From the NCBI GenBank assembly GCA_024403695.1, contig JAKSRI010000018.1:1-56725 (forward strand): a DNA stretch of 56,725 bases, written 5' to 3'. The notes beneath the pieces were generated by a model. The model did not search any database, was not told where the DNA came from, and saw nothing but the letters and a program-made list of their open reading frames with translations. The translations under genes were made by a program, and so were the position numbers. This stretch comes from Saccharofermentans sp. GTDB lineage: Bacteria > Bacillota > Clostridia > Saccharofermentanales > Saccharofermentanaceae. Positions 43,774 through 51,075 of this stretch are shown here, in pieces. Each line of letters begins with the position of its first letter. Positions within the stretch are counted from its first letter, which is position 1.

Positions 43774-43823
43774 TCGACAATTTCCGACAATTTCCGACAA
43801 AAACCGACAATTTCCGACAATCC
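43774..43823 (-). promoter_or_regulatory. Five TTGTCGG/TTGTCGA boxes in exact 10-bp tandem upstream of comM
   Basis: On the minus strand the boxes end at plus positions 43780, 43790, 43800, 43810 and 43820, a perfect 10-base period with AAA or TTT between them. Four read TTGTCGG, the one nearest comM reads TTGTCGAAC, a full match to a Spo0A box. The array is about 70 bases before the comM ATG and also lies just upstream of the ychF promoter, so it could act in both directions. Same box as upstream of comEA. Confidence 0.8.
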
Positions 43824-43824
43824 A

Positions 43825-43852
43825 TTGACTTTTCCAAAAATCGGAGTAAAAT
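43825..43852 (+). promoter_or_regulatory. Candidate ychF promoter
   Basis: TTGACT and TAAAAT with 16-base spacing, directly beside the box array. A second candidate, TTCACT-17-TATAGT at 43855-43883, is closer to the gene. Confidence 0.55.
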
Positions 43853-43939
43853 AATTCACTTTTTTCTCAAAGTGATGTATAGTAAGGTTCGTTTCTAATA
43901 AAAATAAGTAATATTCTTAAATAAGAAAGAGGTAAATAT

Positions 43940-45031
43940 ATGAAGCTTGGTATCGTTGGACTTCCAAACGTTGGTAAGAGTACTCTTTTCAATGCAATCA
44001 CAAAGGCAGGTGCTGAATCTGCTAACTACCCATTCTGTACAATCGAGCCTAACGTAGGTGTTGTAGCTGTTCCTGACAGCCGTCTTGATAAGCTCGCTGA
44101 GATGTACAACCCAGCAAAGTACACACCTGCTACAGTTGAGTTCGTTGACATTGCAGGTCTCGTTAAGGGTGCCAGCAAGGGTGAGGGTCTTGGTAACAAG
44201 TTCCTTGAGAACATCCGTGAAGTGGACGCTATCGTTCACGTAGTAAGATGTTTCGACGACCCTAACATCGTTCACGTTGATGGAAGCGCTGACCCTAAGC
44301 GTGACATCGAAGTTATCGACATGGAGCTTATCCTCTCTGACTTGGAGCTCATGGAGAAGCGTGTGGAGAAGACAACAAAGCTCCTCCGTGGTGGTGACAA
44401 GTCCCAGGCTGAGCTTTTGGAAGTATACACAAAGATTTACGATTGTCTCGCTGCTGAGAAGCCAGCAAGATCCATCGACTTCACTGATGACGAGAAGCTC
44501 CTCTTAAGAGACCTCCAGCTCATCACTCTTAAGCCAGTTCTCTTCTGCGCTAACATCGCCGAGGATGACATCCACAACGACGACATCCCTTACGTTAACG
44601 TAGTTAAGGAGATCGCAGACAGCACTAACAACGGTATGGTTGTTATCTCCGCTAAGATTGAGGAAGAGCTCGGACAGCTCGACCCAGAGGACAGACAGAT
44701 GTTCCTCGACGACCTCGGCATCGACTCCGCAGGTCTCGACAAGATGATTCAGGCATCCTACTCCCTCCTCGGCCTCATTTCTTACCTCACAGCAGGTCCT
44801 CAGGAGGTTCGTGCGTGGACTATCAAGAAGGGCACGAAAGCACCACAGGCGGCTGGTAAGATCCACTCCGACTTCGAGAGAGGCTTTATCCGCGCTGAGG
44901 TTGTTGCTTTCGACGACCTTATGGCATGCGGCACTTACGCAGGCGCTCGTGAGAAGGGTCTCGTTCGTTCCGAGGGTAAGGAATACGTTATGAAGGACGG
45001 CGACATCGTTCTCTTCAGATTTAATGTTTAA
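43940..45031 (+). CDS. ychF: Redox-regulated ATPase / ribosome-binding GTPase-fold protein YchF
   Basis: 363 residues of the Obg-like subfamily: G1 [24 protein letters not shown]3 [17 protein letters not shown], the NxxE-type G4 change CANIAEDD giving ATP preference, and the C-terminal TGS-like domain ([27 protein letters not shown]). YchF binds ribosomes and affects stress responses. AGAAAGAGGTAAATAT precedes the ATG. Confidence 0.97.
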   Translation: MKLGIVGLPNVGKSTLFNAITKAGAESANYPFCTIEPNVGVVAVPDSRLDKLAEMYNPAKYTPATVEFVDIAGLVKGASKGEGLGNKFLENIREVDAIVHVVRCFDDPNIVHVDGSADPKRDIEVIDMELILSDLELMEKRVEKTTKLLRGGDKSQAELLEVYTKIYDCLAAEKPARSIDFTDDEKLLLRDLQLITLKPVLFCANIAEDDIHNDDIPYVNVVKEIADSTNNGMVVISAKIEEELGQLDPEDRQMFLDDLGIDSAGLDKMIQASYSLLGLISYLTAGPQEVRAWTIKKGTKAPQAAGKIHSDFERGFIRAEVVAFDDLMACGTYAGAREKGLVRSEGKEYVMKDGDIVLFRFNV

Positions 45032-45057
45032 TAATCACGTTTAACTTTATAAACAAA

Positions 45058-45091
45058 GGGTGCTTCAAACGAAGCACCCTGTTTTGTTTTT
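45058..45091. terminator. Terminator of ychF
   Basis: 9-bp stem GGGTGCTTC with GAAGCACCC, loop AAAC, followed by TGTTTTGTTTTT. Can also close the convergent sigma gene. Confidence 0.85.
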
Positions 45092-46778
45092 AGAAGTAAT
45101 TTTTAAGTCTATATGCGTAATAATCTGATGCGGTTCTATCTCCCATATTGAATATATGATTAACTTTTTCACTTTCACCTGATCCGTCTCCAGTAGAAGA
45201 ACCACTAGTTCCGCCTTGATCTATACACAAAACTGCGCCGTCATAGTCTTCGGGACAAATAATAGTCAGAGTATAATTAAGAGAACCACTAAACCTTACT
45301 GTAGCAGTAGTGAAATCAGCATTATAGCTCCAATGACCCACATCAGAACTAGATGTGTATGTCTGGTCTACAATGACTTTAATCGTCTCCCCATTAAATT
45401 CGAATTCTCCACCTCTACCAGAACTACAATTAAGACATGTTCCTGTGTAATAATCAAATACATTAAACAATGAGTAACTTGTGCCCCAATACGGTGCTTG
45501 ATTTAATTCAGAAAAAATGTCATCTGAATTCGTAAGCTGAACAGCATTCGAATAGTCTATTCTATAATCTATAGTAATCGTCACATTTCCAATTGAATTA
45601 GGAAGACTCTTGTTTACAGACATAATAGTATATTTCGCATCCATAGGATCTCTAAATGAAAAGTTTCCATATTCATCCACACTTTCCACAAAATTACCAT
45701 CTTCATCATAAAGATTGAAAGCGTGATGACAAGGAAGTGTGACATCAAGACTGTAATACTCACTAAATCCCATCTCATCAAAATATGAAAGCTCCACAGG
45801 CTCCACTATGGTCTCCTCTGTAGGCTCCACAATAGGGTCCGCATCTGTTTCTTTTGTAGCTACCGCCTCCGCCTGAGTAGTCTCTGTAGTTTCCTTTTTC
45901 GCAGGCTTCTTGTCCTTTTTCATGGTGTTAACCACAAGGACAGTTCCAGTAGTTGCCACAGCAACTGCCGCGATGATTGCCGCCACTTTCGCCACCACTG
46001 CGCCAGACACACCAGCCGCACCGACTGCAGCACCAGCTCCTGCTCCAGCGGACAGACCAAGACCAGAAGCAACGCCAGCGAAACCAGCCGCGATCACGGT
46101 GCCCGCCAACACGAGGCCATCCACGGACGCATGGAAAGCAGTAGTGATAACAGGTGTAACGCCCATCGCATAAAGCTTTGTGCCATACTTCTTGTCGAGC
46201 TCCTCGATAGCTGCCTTGATTGTCTTGCGTGCATAATTAAGACGACTCTTCACGGTGCCGGTGGAACAACCCATAGCATCGGCCACTTCCTGCACGGACA
46301 TTTCTTCAAAATAGAAATACTGAACGCTAATCTTCTGCTCTACAGGAAGTTTATCCAGGATGCCCGCGATAATCTTCTGAGACTCCTCGTTCATTACGAT
46401 ATTCTCAGGAATGTTTTCCTCCTGATCCTCAGAGGCGCGCTCGAAAATAAAGTCCTGGCTCTCACCATCCTCGTCGTTACCAACAAGGGTGATTCTGTTA
46501 TTTTTTCTTAAGTAATTCAGTGCGTTGTTAGTGGCGATTCTGCCCGCCCAGGAATAAAATCCTCTGTTATTCTGAAGGCCGCTGATGTTGTTATAGATAG
46601 CGATATATGTATCCTGCATCAGGTCTTCTGTCGTATGGTGATCCTTAACGACATCATTAATAATCTTATATATGTATTTTACGGATAATTCGTAAACTCG
46701 CTCGAAGACTGAAAAGTCTCCATCAATCATCTGCTGAACGAGTCCGAAAAGCTCCTCATCCTTCTTCTTGTAATCCAT
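45090..46778 (-). CDS. Membrane-tethered ECF-like sigma factor (third copy)
   Basis: About 562 residues. Region 2 (about 15-95: VFERVYELSVKYIYKIIND, TTEDLMQDTYIAIY, FYSWAGRIATNNALNYLRK), region 4 (about 135-190: VQEVADAMGCSTGTVKSRLN), a Gly/Ala-rich linker, one membrane helix (about 262-284, AIIAAVAVATTGTVLVV), a KKDKKPAKKE stop, an acidic Thr-rich stalk and an ectodomain of about 240 residues (LDVTLPCHHAFNLYDEDGNF, CLNCSSGRGGEFEFNGE). The ectodomain differs from the other two. Start set at MDYKKKDEELFG after CAGGAGAGAGAACA. Transcribed after a secreted Cys-rich protein and a possible small gene. Confidence 0.8.
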   Translation of the reverse strand: MDYKKKDEELFGLVQQMIDGDFSVFERVYELSVKYIYKIINDVVKDHHTTEDLMQDTYIAIYNNISGLQNNRGFYSWAGRIATNNALNYLRKNNRITLVGNDEDGESQDFIFERASEDQEENIPENIVMNEESQKIIAGILDKLPVEQKISVQYFYFEEMSVQEVADAMGCSTGTVKSRLNYARKTIKAAIEELDKKYGTKLYAMGVTPVITTAFHASVDGLVLAGTVIAAGFAGVASGLGLSAGAGAGAAVGAAGVSGAVVAKVAAIIAAVAVATTGTVLVVNTMKKDKKPAKKETTETTQAEAVATKETDADPIVEPTEETIVEPVELSYFDEMGFSEYYSLDVTLPCHHAFNLYDEDGNFVESVDEYGNFSFRDPMDAKYTIMSVNKSLPNSIGNVTITIDYRIDYSNAVQLTNSDDIFSELNQAPYWGTSYSLFNVFDYYTGTCLNCSSGRGGEFEFNGETIKVIVDQTYTSSSDVGHWSYNADFTTATVRFSGSLNYTLTIICPEDYDGAVLCIDQGGTSGSSTGDGSGESEKVNHIFNMGDRTASDYYAYRLKNYF

Positions 46779-46947
46779 TGTTCTCTCTCCTGAAACCCTC
46801 ACTGTTTTCTAAATTACCACATCTTGGTGTGAATGTCTTATAGATTTTGCTTTGCGTTTCTTCCGGCACTTCCGTCCGTTCTGCCACACTTCTATAAATC
46901 GTCTGCAGTGCGTCTTTGAAATTAAGATACATTTTTACTATTGTCAT
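46756..46947 (-). CDS. Possible small protein between secreted protein and sigma gene
   Basis: 63 codons beginning MTIVKMYLNFKDALQTIY, overlapping the sigma start by about 22 bases in another frame. AAGGAGGACAGCG is followed first by an ATG that opens only a 10-codon peptide, then by this ATG 7 bases later, so either a leader peptide or this small protein could be translated. Charged, soluble, no known motif. Low certainty. Confidence 0.35.
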   Translation of the reverse strand: MTIVKMYLNFKDALQTIYRSVAERTEVPEETQSKIYKTFTPRCGNLENSEGFRRENNGLQEEG

Positions 46948-46977
46948 CTGTCATCGCTGTCCTCCTTGTCGGTTTTA

Positions 46978-47478
46978 TCAGATGCAGCCAGAGCCACCGC
47001 AACCACCACAGCAGTATGTGTAAGTCACAAACTGCCATCCGAGAAGCGCGTCGTAGTACTGGCTCTGCTCATAAACCACGCCCATGCCGTTACAAATTGG
47101 GCACACTACATAGTTGCTAACTGGCTGTGGCTGAGTTTCAACTGGGTCTGGCTGTGTCTCCACTGGAGCTGGTTCTGTTTCGACTGGGACAACCTCTGTT
47201 TCTACTGGTGCAGGGGCTGTTTCTACAGGTGCTGCCGTCTGTACTGGCGCTTTCTGCGCTGGCTTCGAAACGCTCTCCTCCACTGCAGCTTCTGTTTTTT
47301 CTACCACTTCAGTCTGCACTGTCGTTTCTGGCTGTCTATACACAACACCCTCGTATGAAATAGTGATTTTCTTAGCGTCGTTGCACTTATCCTCATACTT
47401 TGAAACCATGTATGCCATTGATGCTGCTGAAGCGATTGCTGTAACCAAAATCATTGTTGCGATAATAACCTTTTTCAT
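46978..47478 (-). CDS. Secreted or membrane-anchored protein with cysteine-rich DnaJ-like knuckle
   Basis: 166 residues. N-terminal signal/anchor MKKVIIATMILVTAIASAAS, a Pro/Thr/Val/Glu repeat stalk (PVETxPAPVETE type) and a C-terminal CPICNGMGVV ... CCGGCGGSGC region, like the CxxCxGxG zinc knuckles of DnaJ. Cleavage after the Ala-rich stretch is plausible but a stable anchor is not excluded. GGAGGATATAAAA precedes the ATG. About 30 bases from the possible small gene and 200 from the sigma start, same strand, so probably co-transcribed and a candidate partner of that sigma factor. Confidence 0.65.
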   Translation of the reverse strand: MKKVIIATMILVTAIASAASMAYMVSKYEDKCNDAKKITISYEGVVYRQPETTVQTEVVEKTEAAVEESVSKPAQKAPVQTAAPVETAPAPVETEVVPVETEPAPVETQPDPVETQPQPVSNYVVCPICNGMGVVYEQSQYYDALLGWQFVTYTYCCGGCGGSGCI

Positions 47479-47598
47479 TTTTATATCCTCCGTGATTCAC
47501 AAATCTTTGTGTTTATACTAGATAGATGCACGAGGGTGGCGTTTGGTTTTATGGTTTTTGAAATATTTTTTAATTGCCCTTTTGGAAATTGCCTGCGA

Positions 47599-47738
47599 GT
47601 ACCAACAGCGGTACCATTTTGGTGCTCAAATAGTACTCAGAAGCAATTTTTTGGTACTGGGCTCTACAGTACCAACGGCGGTACCAAATCAAAGACAAAA
47701 TGGTACTGTAATCGTAGTTTTTGGTACTGAGAAAACCA
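47599..47738. repeat. 70-bp tandem repeat (two units) built of GTACC palindromes
   Basis: GTAC motifs at 47599, 47611, 47633 and 47654 recur at 47669, 47681, 47703 and 47724, a 70-base period. Each unit starts AGTACCAAC(A/G)GCGGTACCA and contains TTTTTTGGTACTG-type inverted counterparts, so each can fold on itself. Non-coding; the flanks 47479-47598 and 47739-47747 show nothing else. Confidence 0.8.
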
Positions 47739-47747
47739 AGCAATATA

Positions 47748-47783
47748 AAACAGCCTCACAACCATCGTTATGAGACTGTCTAT
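47748..47783 (-). terminator. Terminator of higBA
   Basis: Minus-strand GACAGTCTCA and TGAGGCTGT arms followed by TTTTATATT. Nearly the same arms as the clpE terminator at 48490-48523. Confidence 0.75.
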
Positions 47784-47786
47784 ATT

Positions 47787-48077
47787 TTATTTATCTGTAG
47801 ATGCAGGAATCATTTCAAGCTTCAGTCGCATTCCCAACCCAGCAGCTAGTCTATTAACCATTGCAAGACTAGGGTTACGAGTACCATTTTCAATTCTGCT
47901 GATATCTGCTTGTGTAATCCCTGTAATTTCAGATAATTCTTTTTGAGTCATATTTTGATTATTTCTCGCATCAATCATAGCTTGTATCAAATCATATTCA
48001 ATCTGCAAGGAATCATACTCTGACTTTACTTCAGGATTAGCTAATACTTTCTCCTTAAATCTCTTATAATTTGTCAT
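47787..48077 (-). CDS. higA: HigA-like XRE-family antitoxin
   Basis: About 96 residues. Central HTH_3 domain: NMTQKELSEITGITQADISR and IENGTRNPSLAMVNRLAAGL. Represses the operon and binds the toxin. Start at MTNYKRFKE after GAGAGGAGAAATAGAA, overlapping the toxin gene by 14 bases. Confidence 0.88.
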   Translation of the reverse strand: MTNYKRFKEKVLANPEVKSEYDSLQIEYDLIQAMIDARNNQNMTQKELSEITGITQADISRIENGTRNPSLAMVNRLAAGLGMRLKLEMIPASTDK

Positions 48078-48420
48078 TTCTATTTCTCCTCTCATAATCG
48101 GCCTTATACTTTCTTGCAAGTTCTATTTCTGACTTTGGCGTCTTTTGAGTTTTCTTTGTAAACCCATTGGTTAATATTGCTTTATTACCAATAAAAAAGA
48201 AGTATAAAACTCTTGTTATATCTGTTCCCTGTTTTGTTCTTAGTTCAAAAATTCCATCATCTATATATTTAGAAAAAGGTCCTCTAAGTGTTATTCCATT
48301 ATGTTCAAGTAAATCAATTGTTCGAAGTGTTTTTGCCAGCATTTTAGGATTAAGGGATTCCAAGTATTCTTTCAACGGGCATCTACCATCTTCTGTATCA
48401 TAAAATTCAATCTCTATCAT
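48064..48420 (-). CDS. higB: HigB/RelE-like toxin (phage Gp49-like family)
   Basis: 118 residues: MIEIEFYDTEDGRCPLKEYL, GPFSKYIDDGIFELRTKQG, TRVLYFFFIGNKAILTNGF and FTKKTQKTPKSEIELARKY, the signature of the Gp49-like HigB group. Such toxins cleave mRNA on the ribosome. Toxin-first order is normal for higBA. AGAAGGAGTATAG precedes the ATG. Confidence 0.9.
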   Translation of the reverse strand: MIEIEFYDTEDGRCPLKEYLESLNPKMLAKTLRTIDLLEHNGITLRGPFSKYIDDGIFELRTKQGTDITRVLYFFFIGNKAILTNGFTKKTQKTPKSEIELARKYKADYERRNRNDKL

Positions 48421-48435
48421 CTATACTCCTTCTAT

Positions 48436-48464
48436 ATAATATGTCGCATACGACATATCGTCAA
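48436..48464 (-). promoter_or_regulatory. higBA promoter with operator in the spacer
   Basis: Minus-strand TTGACG and TATTAT with 17-base spacing. A perfect inverted repeat ATATGTCG-4-CGACATAT (48439-48458) fills the spacer and enters the -10, an ideal XRE antitoxin operator. Confidence 0.8.
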
Positions 48465-48489
48465 TACACATCCAACCGAAAATAGATAA

Positions 48490-48523
48490 AATAAACAGCC
48501 TCATTCCTCATGAGACTGTCTAT
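48490..48523 (-). terminator. Terminator of clpE
   Basis: Minus-strand ACAGTCTCAT and ATGAGGCTGT arms followed by TTTATTTTAT; about 25 bases after the clpE stop. Confidence 0.8.
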
Positions 48524-48548
48524 TACCAAATTAACAATAAATCTAAAC

Positions 48549-51059
48549 TTACTCTGCCTTCTTAGCTGCGGCCTTGCGAACCTTCTTTGTCTTATCGATG
48601 GCATTCTCTGCATGAACAACATCGAATACGAACTCATCGTTCTTGAAGTCGATTACTACAGATGCTGCATCCTTAAGATCGCCAGAGAGATAGAGGTCGG
48701 AGAGCTTATCCTCGATGCATCTTCTAATCTGCTTTCTAAGTGGTCTAGCACCGTACTTAGGATCGTAGCCGATATCTGCCAAGTGAGAGATAGCTGCCTC
48801 TGTAACGGAGCCCTTAACACCCTTAGCCTCGAGTGATGCATATACTTCCTTCATCATAATCGCTGCGATGCTCTTAAGCTCGTCATGCTTAAGCTCCTTG
48901 AAGATAATTGTCTCATCAATTCTGTTAAGGAACTCAGGGCGGAATGTCTGCTTCAACGCTGAATCAACCTTAGCTTCCAGAGCCTCCTCTGTACCAGAGA
49001 AGAAACCGATTGTAGGAGCCTTCGCAGAGTTACCAGCATTAGATGTCATAACAATAATTGTATTCTCGAAGTTTACATGAACACCGTGGCTGTCTGTGAG
49101 TCGACCCTCATCGAGAAGCTGGAGCAAGATGTTAAATACATCTGGGTTAGCCTTCTCAATCTCATCGAAGAGAACTACAGAGTATGGCTTATGTCTTACC
49201 TGCTCTGTAAGCTGGCCGGAATCCTCGTGGCCAACATATCCTGGAGGAGAACCAATAAGCTTACTTACTGTATGTGCCTCCATATACTCAGACATATCGA
49301 TTCTGATAAGAGAATCCTCTGTATTAAACATAACCTCTGTAAGAGCCTTAACGAGCTCTGTCTTACCTACACCAGTAGGACCAACAAACAAGAAAGATGC
49401 TGGCTTATTCTTCTTAGTAAATCCAGAACGAGCTCTTCTTACCGCAGCAGCAACAGCCTTAACAGCTGCCTCCTGACCGATAACACGCTCATGGAGTCGC
49501 TCTTCTAAGTGAATCAGCTTATCTGTCTCGGACTCAGAGATGGACTTACAAGGAATACCTGTCCACATCTCTACTACCTTAGAGATATCATCAATTGTAA
49601 TAGGATCTGGTGCAAACTCAGCTGTAAGTTGCTTATATTCCTTCTCGAGCTTATCAGCCTTAACGCGGAGCTCAGCTACCTTCTCGTAGTTCTTCTCCTG
49701 CTCTTCAGGCTCCATAGCTTCCATCTGCTCTACAAAGTCAGCATACTCCTTAGTAGCTGCCTCAGACTCTTCCTTAAGTGTAGCCATCTTGGTGAGTCTT
49801 ACATCATCAAGATTAGCTCTGGAACCAGCCTCATCAATAAGGTCAATTGCCTTATCTGGAAGGAATCTGTCTGTGATATATCTCTTGGATGCACGAACTG
49901 CAAACTCGAGAACCTCATCAGAATATGTAACCTTATGGTGCTCCTCGTAGTAATCCTTAATACCCTTAAGAATCTCGATGGAATCTTCTACAGAAGGCTC
50001 ATCAAGAACAACCTTCTGGAAACGTCTCTCGAGAGCGGAATCCTTCTCGATTTTCTTATACTCTTTAATAGTAGTAGAACCGATAATTCTGAGCTCACCT
50101 CTGGCGAGAGCTGGCTTCAGGATATTAGCTGCATTAGTAGATCCCTCAGAATCACCTGCACCCATAATGGAATGGAGCTCATCGATAACGAGAATTACAT
50201 TCTCTTCCTTAATAGCCTCATTAATTACACCCTTAATACGGTTCTCGAACATACCACGGAACTGTGTACCAGCAACCATAGCAGGCAAATCGAGCTGCCA
50301 TACCTGCATGTTACGAATCTTCTCAGGTACGTCACCCTCTACAATCTTATTCGCGAGGCCCTGCGCTACTGCAGTCTTACCTACACCAGGCTCACCAATA
50401 AGAACTGGGTTATTCTTGGAACGACGATTAAGAATCTGGATAACACGGTCAATCTCCACGTCACGTCCGATGATTCTGTCGATCTTACCCTGAGCAGCAC
50501 GCTCTGTAAGATTAGTACCAAACTCATTTAAGAACTTAAGTCTTCTCTTGGAACTCTTAGAATTCTTGTTAGTAGCATTACCCTTACCTGGCTTATTAAG
50601 GTTCTCCTCATTCTTACCACCAGTAAAGGAATTCATAATGGACTCCAGTGGGTTACGGAAAGCCTTGTTTCCAGCCTTACGACCAGCATTCTCGATAGAC
50701 TCATCATCGTCAGCACCAGTATTAAAATCTGCTACGTTAACACTGGATGGATCCTCATCATCGAACTCATCGTCGTCATCAGAACCACCAAAGCCAAACT
50801 CATTATCAACAAGTGACTTGAAGAAATCTGTAGGATCAGCGGATGCCTGAGCAGAGCCGATCATCTCCTCCACCTTGCCACTCATTTCGTCGATATTATC
50901 GCTGTTAATACCAGCGGCGCTGAACATATCTGTTAATCCAGCAAAACCTGATTCATAAGCACACTTGAGGCAGAATCCCTCGTCAATTCGCTTGCCGTTC
51001 TCATAGCGGCTTGTAAAGACTATGGCCTGTCTTGTCTTACATACAGTACATAATGACAT
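48549..51059 (-). CDS. clpE: ClpE-type AAA+ unfoldase with N-terminal zinc finger
   Basis: 836 residues. Instead of the Clp-N repeat, the N-terminus has a C4 zinc finger (CTVC near residue 4, CLKC near 30), as in ClpE. An acidic, Asn/Gly-rich linker leads to AAA-1 (Walker A IGEPGVGKTAVAQ, Walker B VILVIDELHSIMGAG), a coiled middle domain (about 400-480) and AAA-2 (VGPTGVGKTELVK, VLFDEIEKANPDV). It should feed misfolded proteins to ClpP under heat or protein stress. No CtsR-type operator was identified. 16 bases after uvrA. Confidence 0.9.
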   Translation of the reverse strand: MSLCTVCKTRQAIVFTSRYENGKRIDEGFCLKCAYESGFAGLTDMFSAAGINSDNIDEMSGKVEEMIGSAQASADPTDFFKSLVDNEFGFGGSDDDDEFDDEDPSSVNVADFNTGADDDESIENAGRKAGNKAFRNPLESIMNSFTGGKNEENLNKPGKGNATNKNSKSSKRRLKFLNEFGTNLTERAAQGKIDRIIGRDVEIDRVIQILNRRSKNNPVLIGEPGVGKTAVAQGLANKIVEGDVPEKIRNMQVWQLDLPAMVAGTQFRGMFENRIKGVINEAIKEENVILVIDELHSIMGAGDSEGSTNAANILKPALARGELRIIGSTTIKEYKKIEKDSALERRFQKVVLDEPSVEDSIEILKGIKDYYEEHHKVTYSDEVLEFAVRASKRYITDRFLPDKAIDLIDEAGSRANLDDVRLTKMATLKEESEAATKEYADFVEQMEAMEPEEQEKNYEKVAELRVKADKLEKEYKQLTAEFAPDPITIDDISKVVEMWTGIPCKSISESETDKLIHLEERLHERVIGQEAAVKAVAAAVRRARSGFTKKNKPASFLFVGPTGVGKTELVKALTEVMFNTEDSLIRIDMSEYMEAHTVSKLIGSPPGYVGHEDSGQLTEQVRHKPYSVVLFDEIEKANPDVFNILLQLLDEGRLTDSHGVHVNFENTIIVMTSNAGNSAKAPTIGFFSGTEEALEAKVDSALKQTFRPEFLNRIDETIIFKELKHDELKSIAAIMMKEVYASLEAKGVKGSVTEAAISHLADIGYDPKYGARPLRKQIRRCIEDKLSDLYLSGDLKDAASVVIDFKNDEFVFDVVHAENAIDKTKKVRKAAAKKAE

Positions 51060-51075
51060 TTCTTCTCTTTACTCC

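Noticed and set aside
46960..46985. Isolated CCGACAA near the secreted Cys-rich gene as another regulatory box
   Set aside because: Single copy overlapping a stop codon and ribosome-binding region, without phased partners.
47509..47773. Overlapping plus-strand frames across the GTACC repeat
   Set aside because: Low-complexity reading of a tandem repeat, no ribosome-binding site, both frames overlap each other and end near a terminator.
49509..50531. Long plus-strand frame opposite clpE (340 codons)
   Set aside because: Antisense shadow of a strongly conserved AAA+ gene; translation has no recognisable family. Similar long frames opposite dnaG, trmFO and GH31 were rejected for the same reason.
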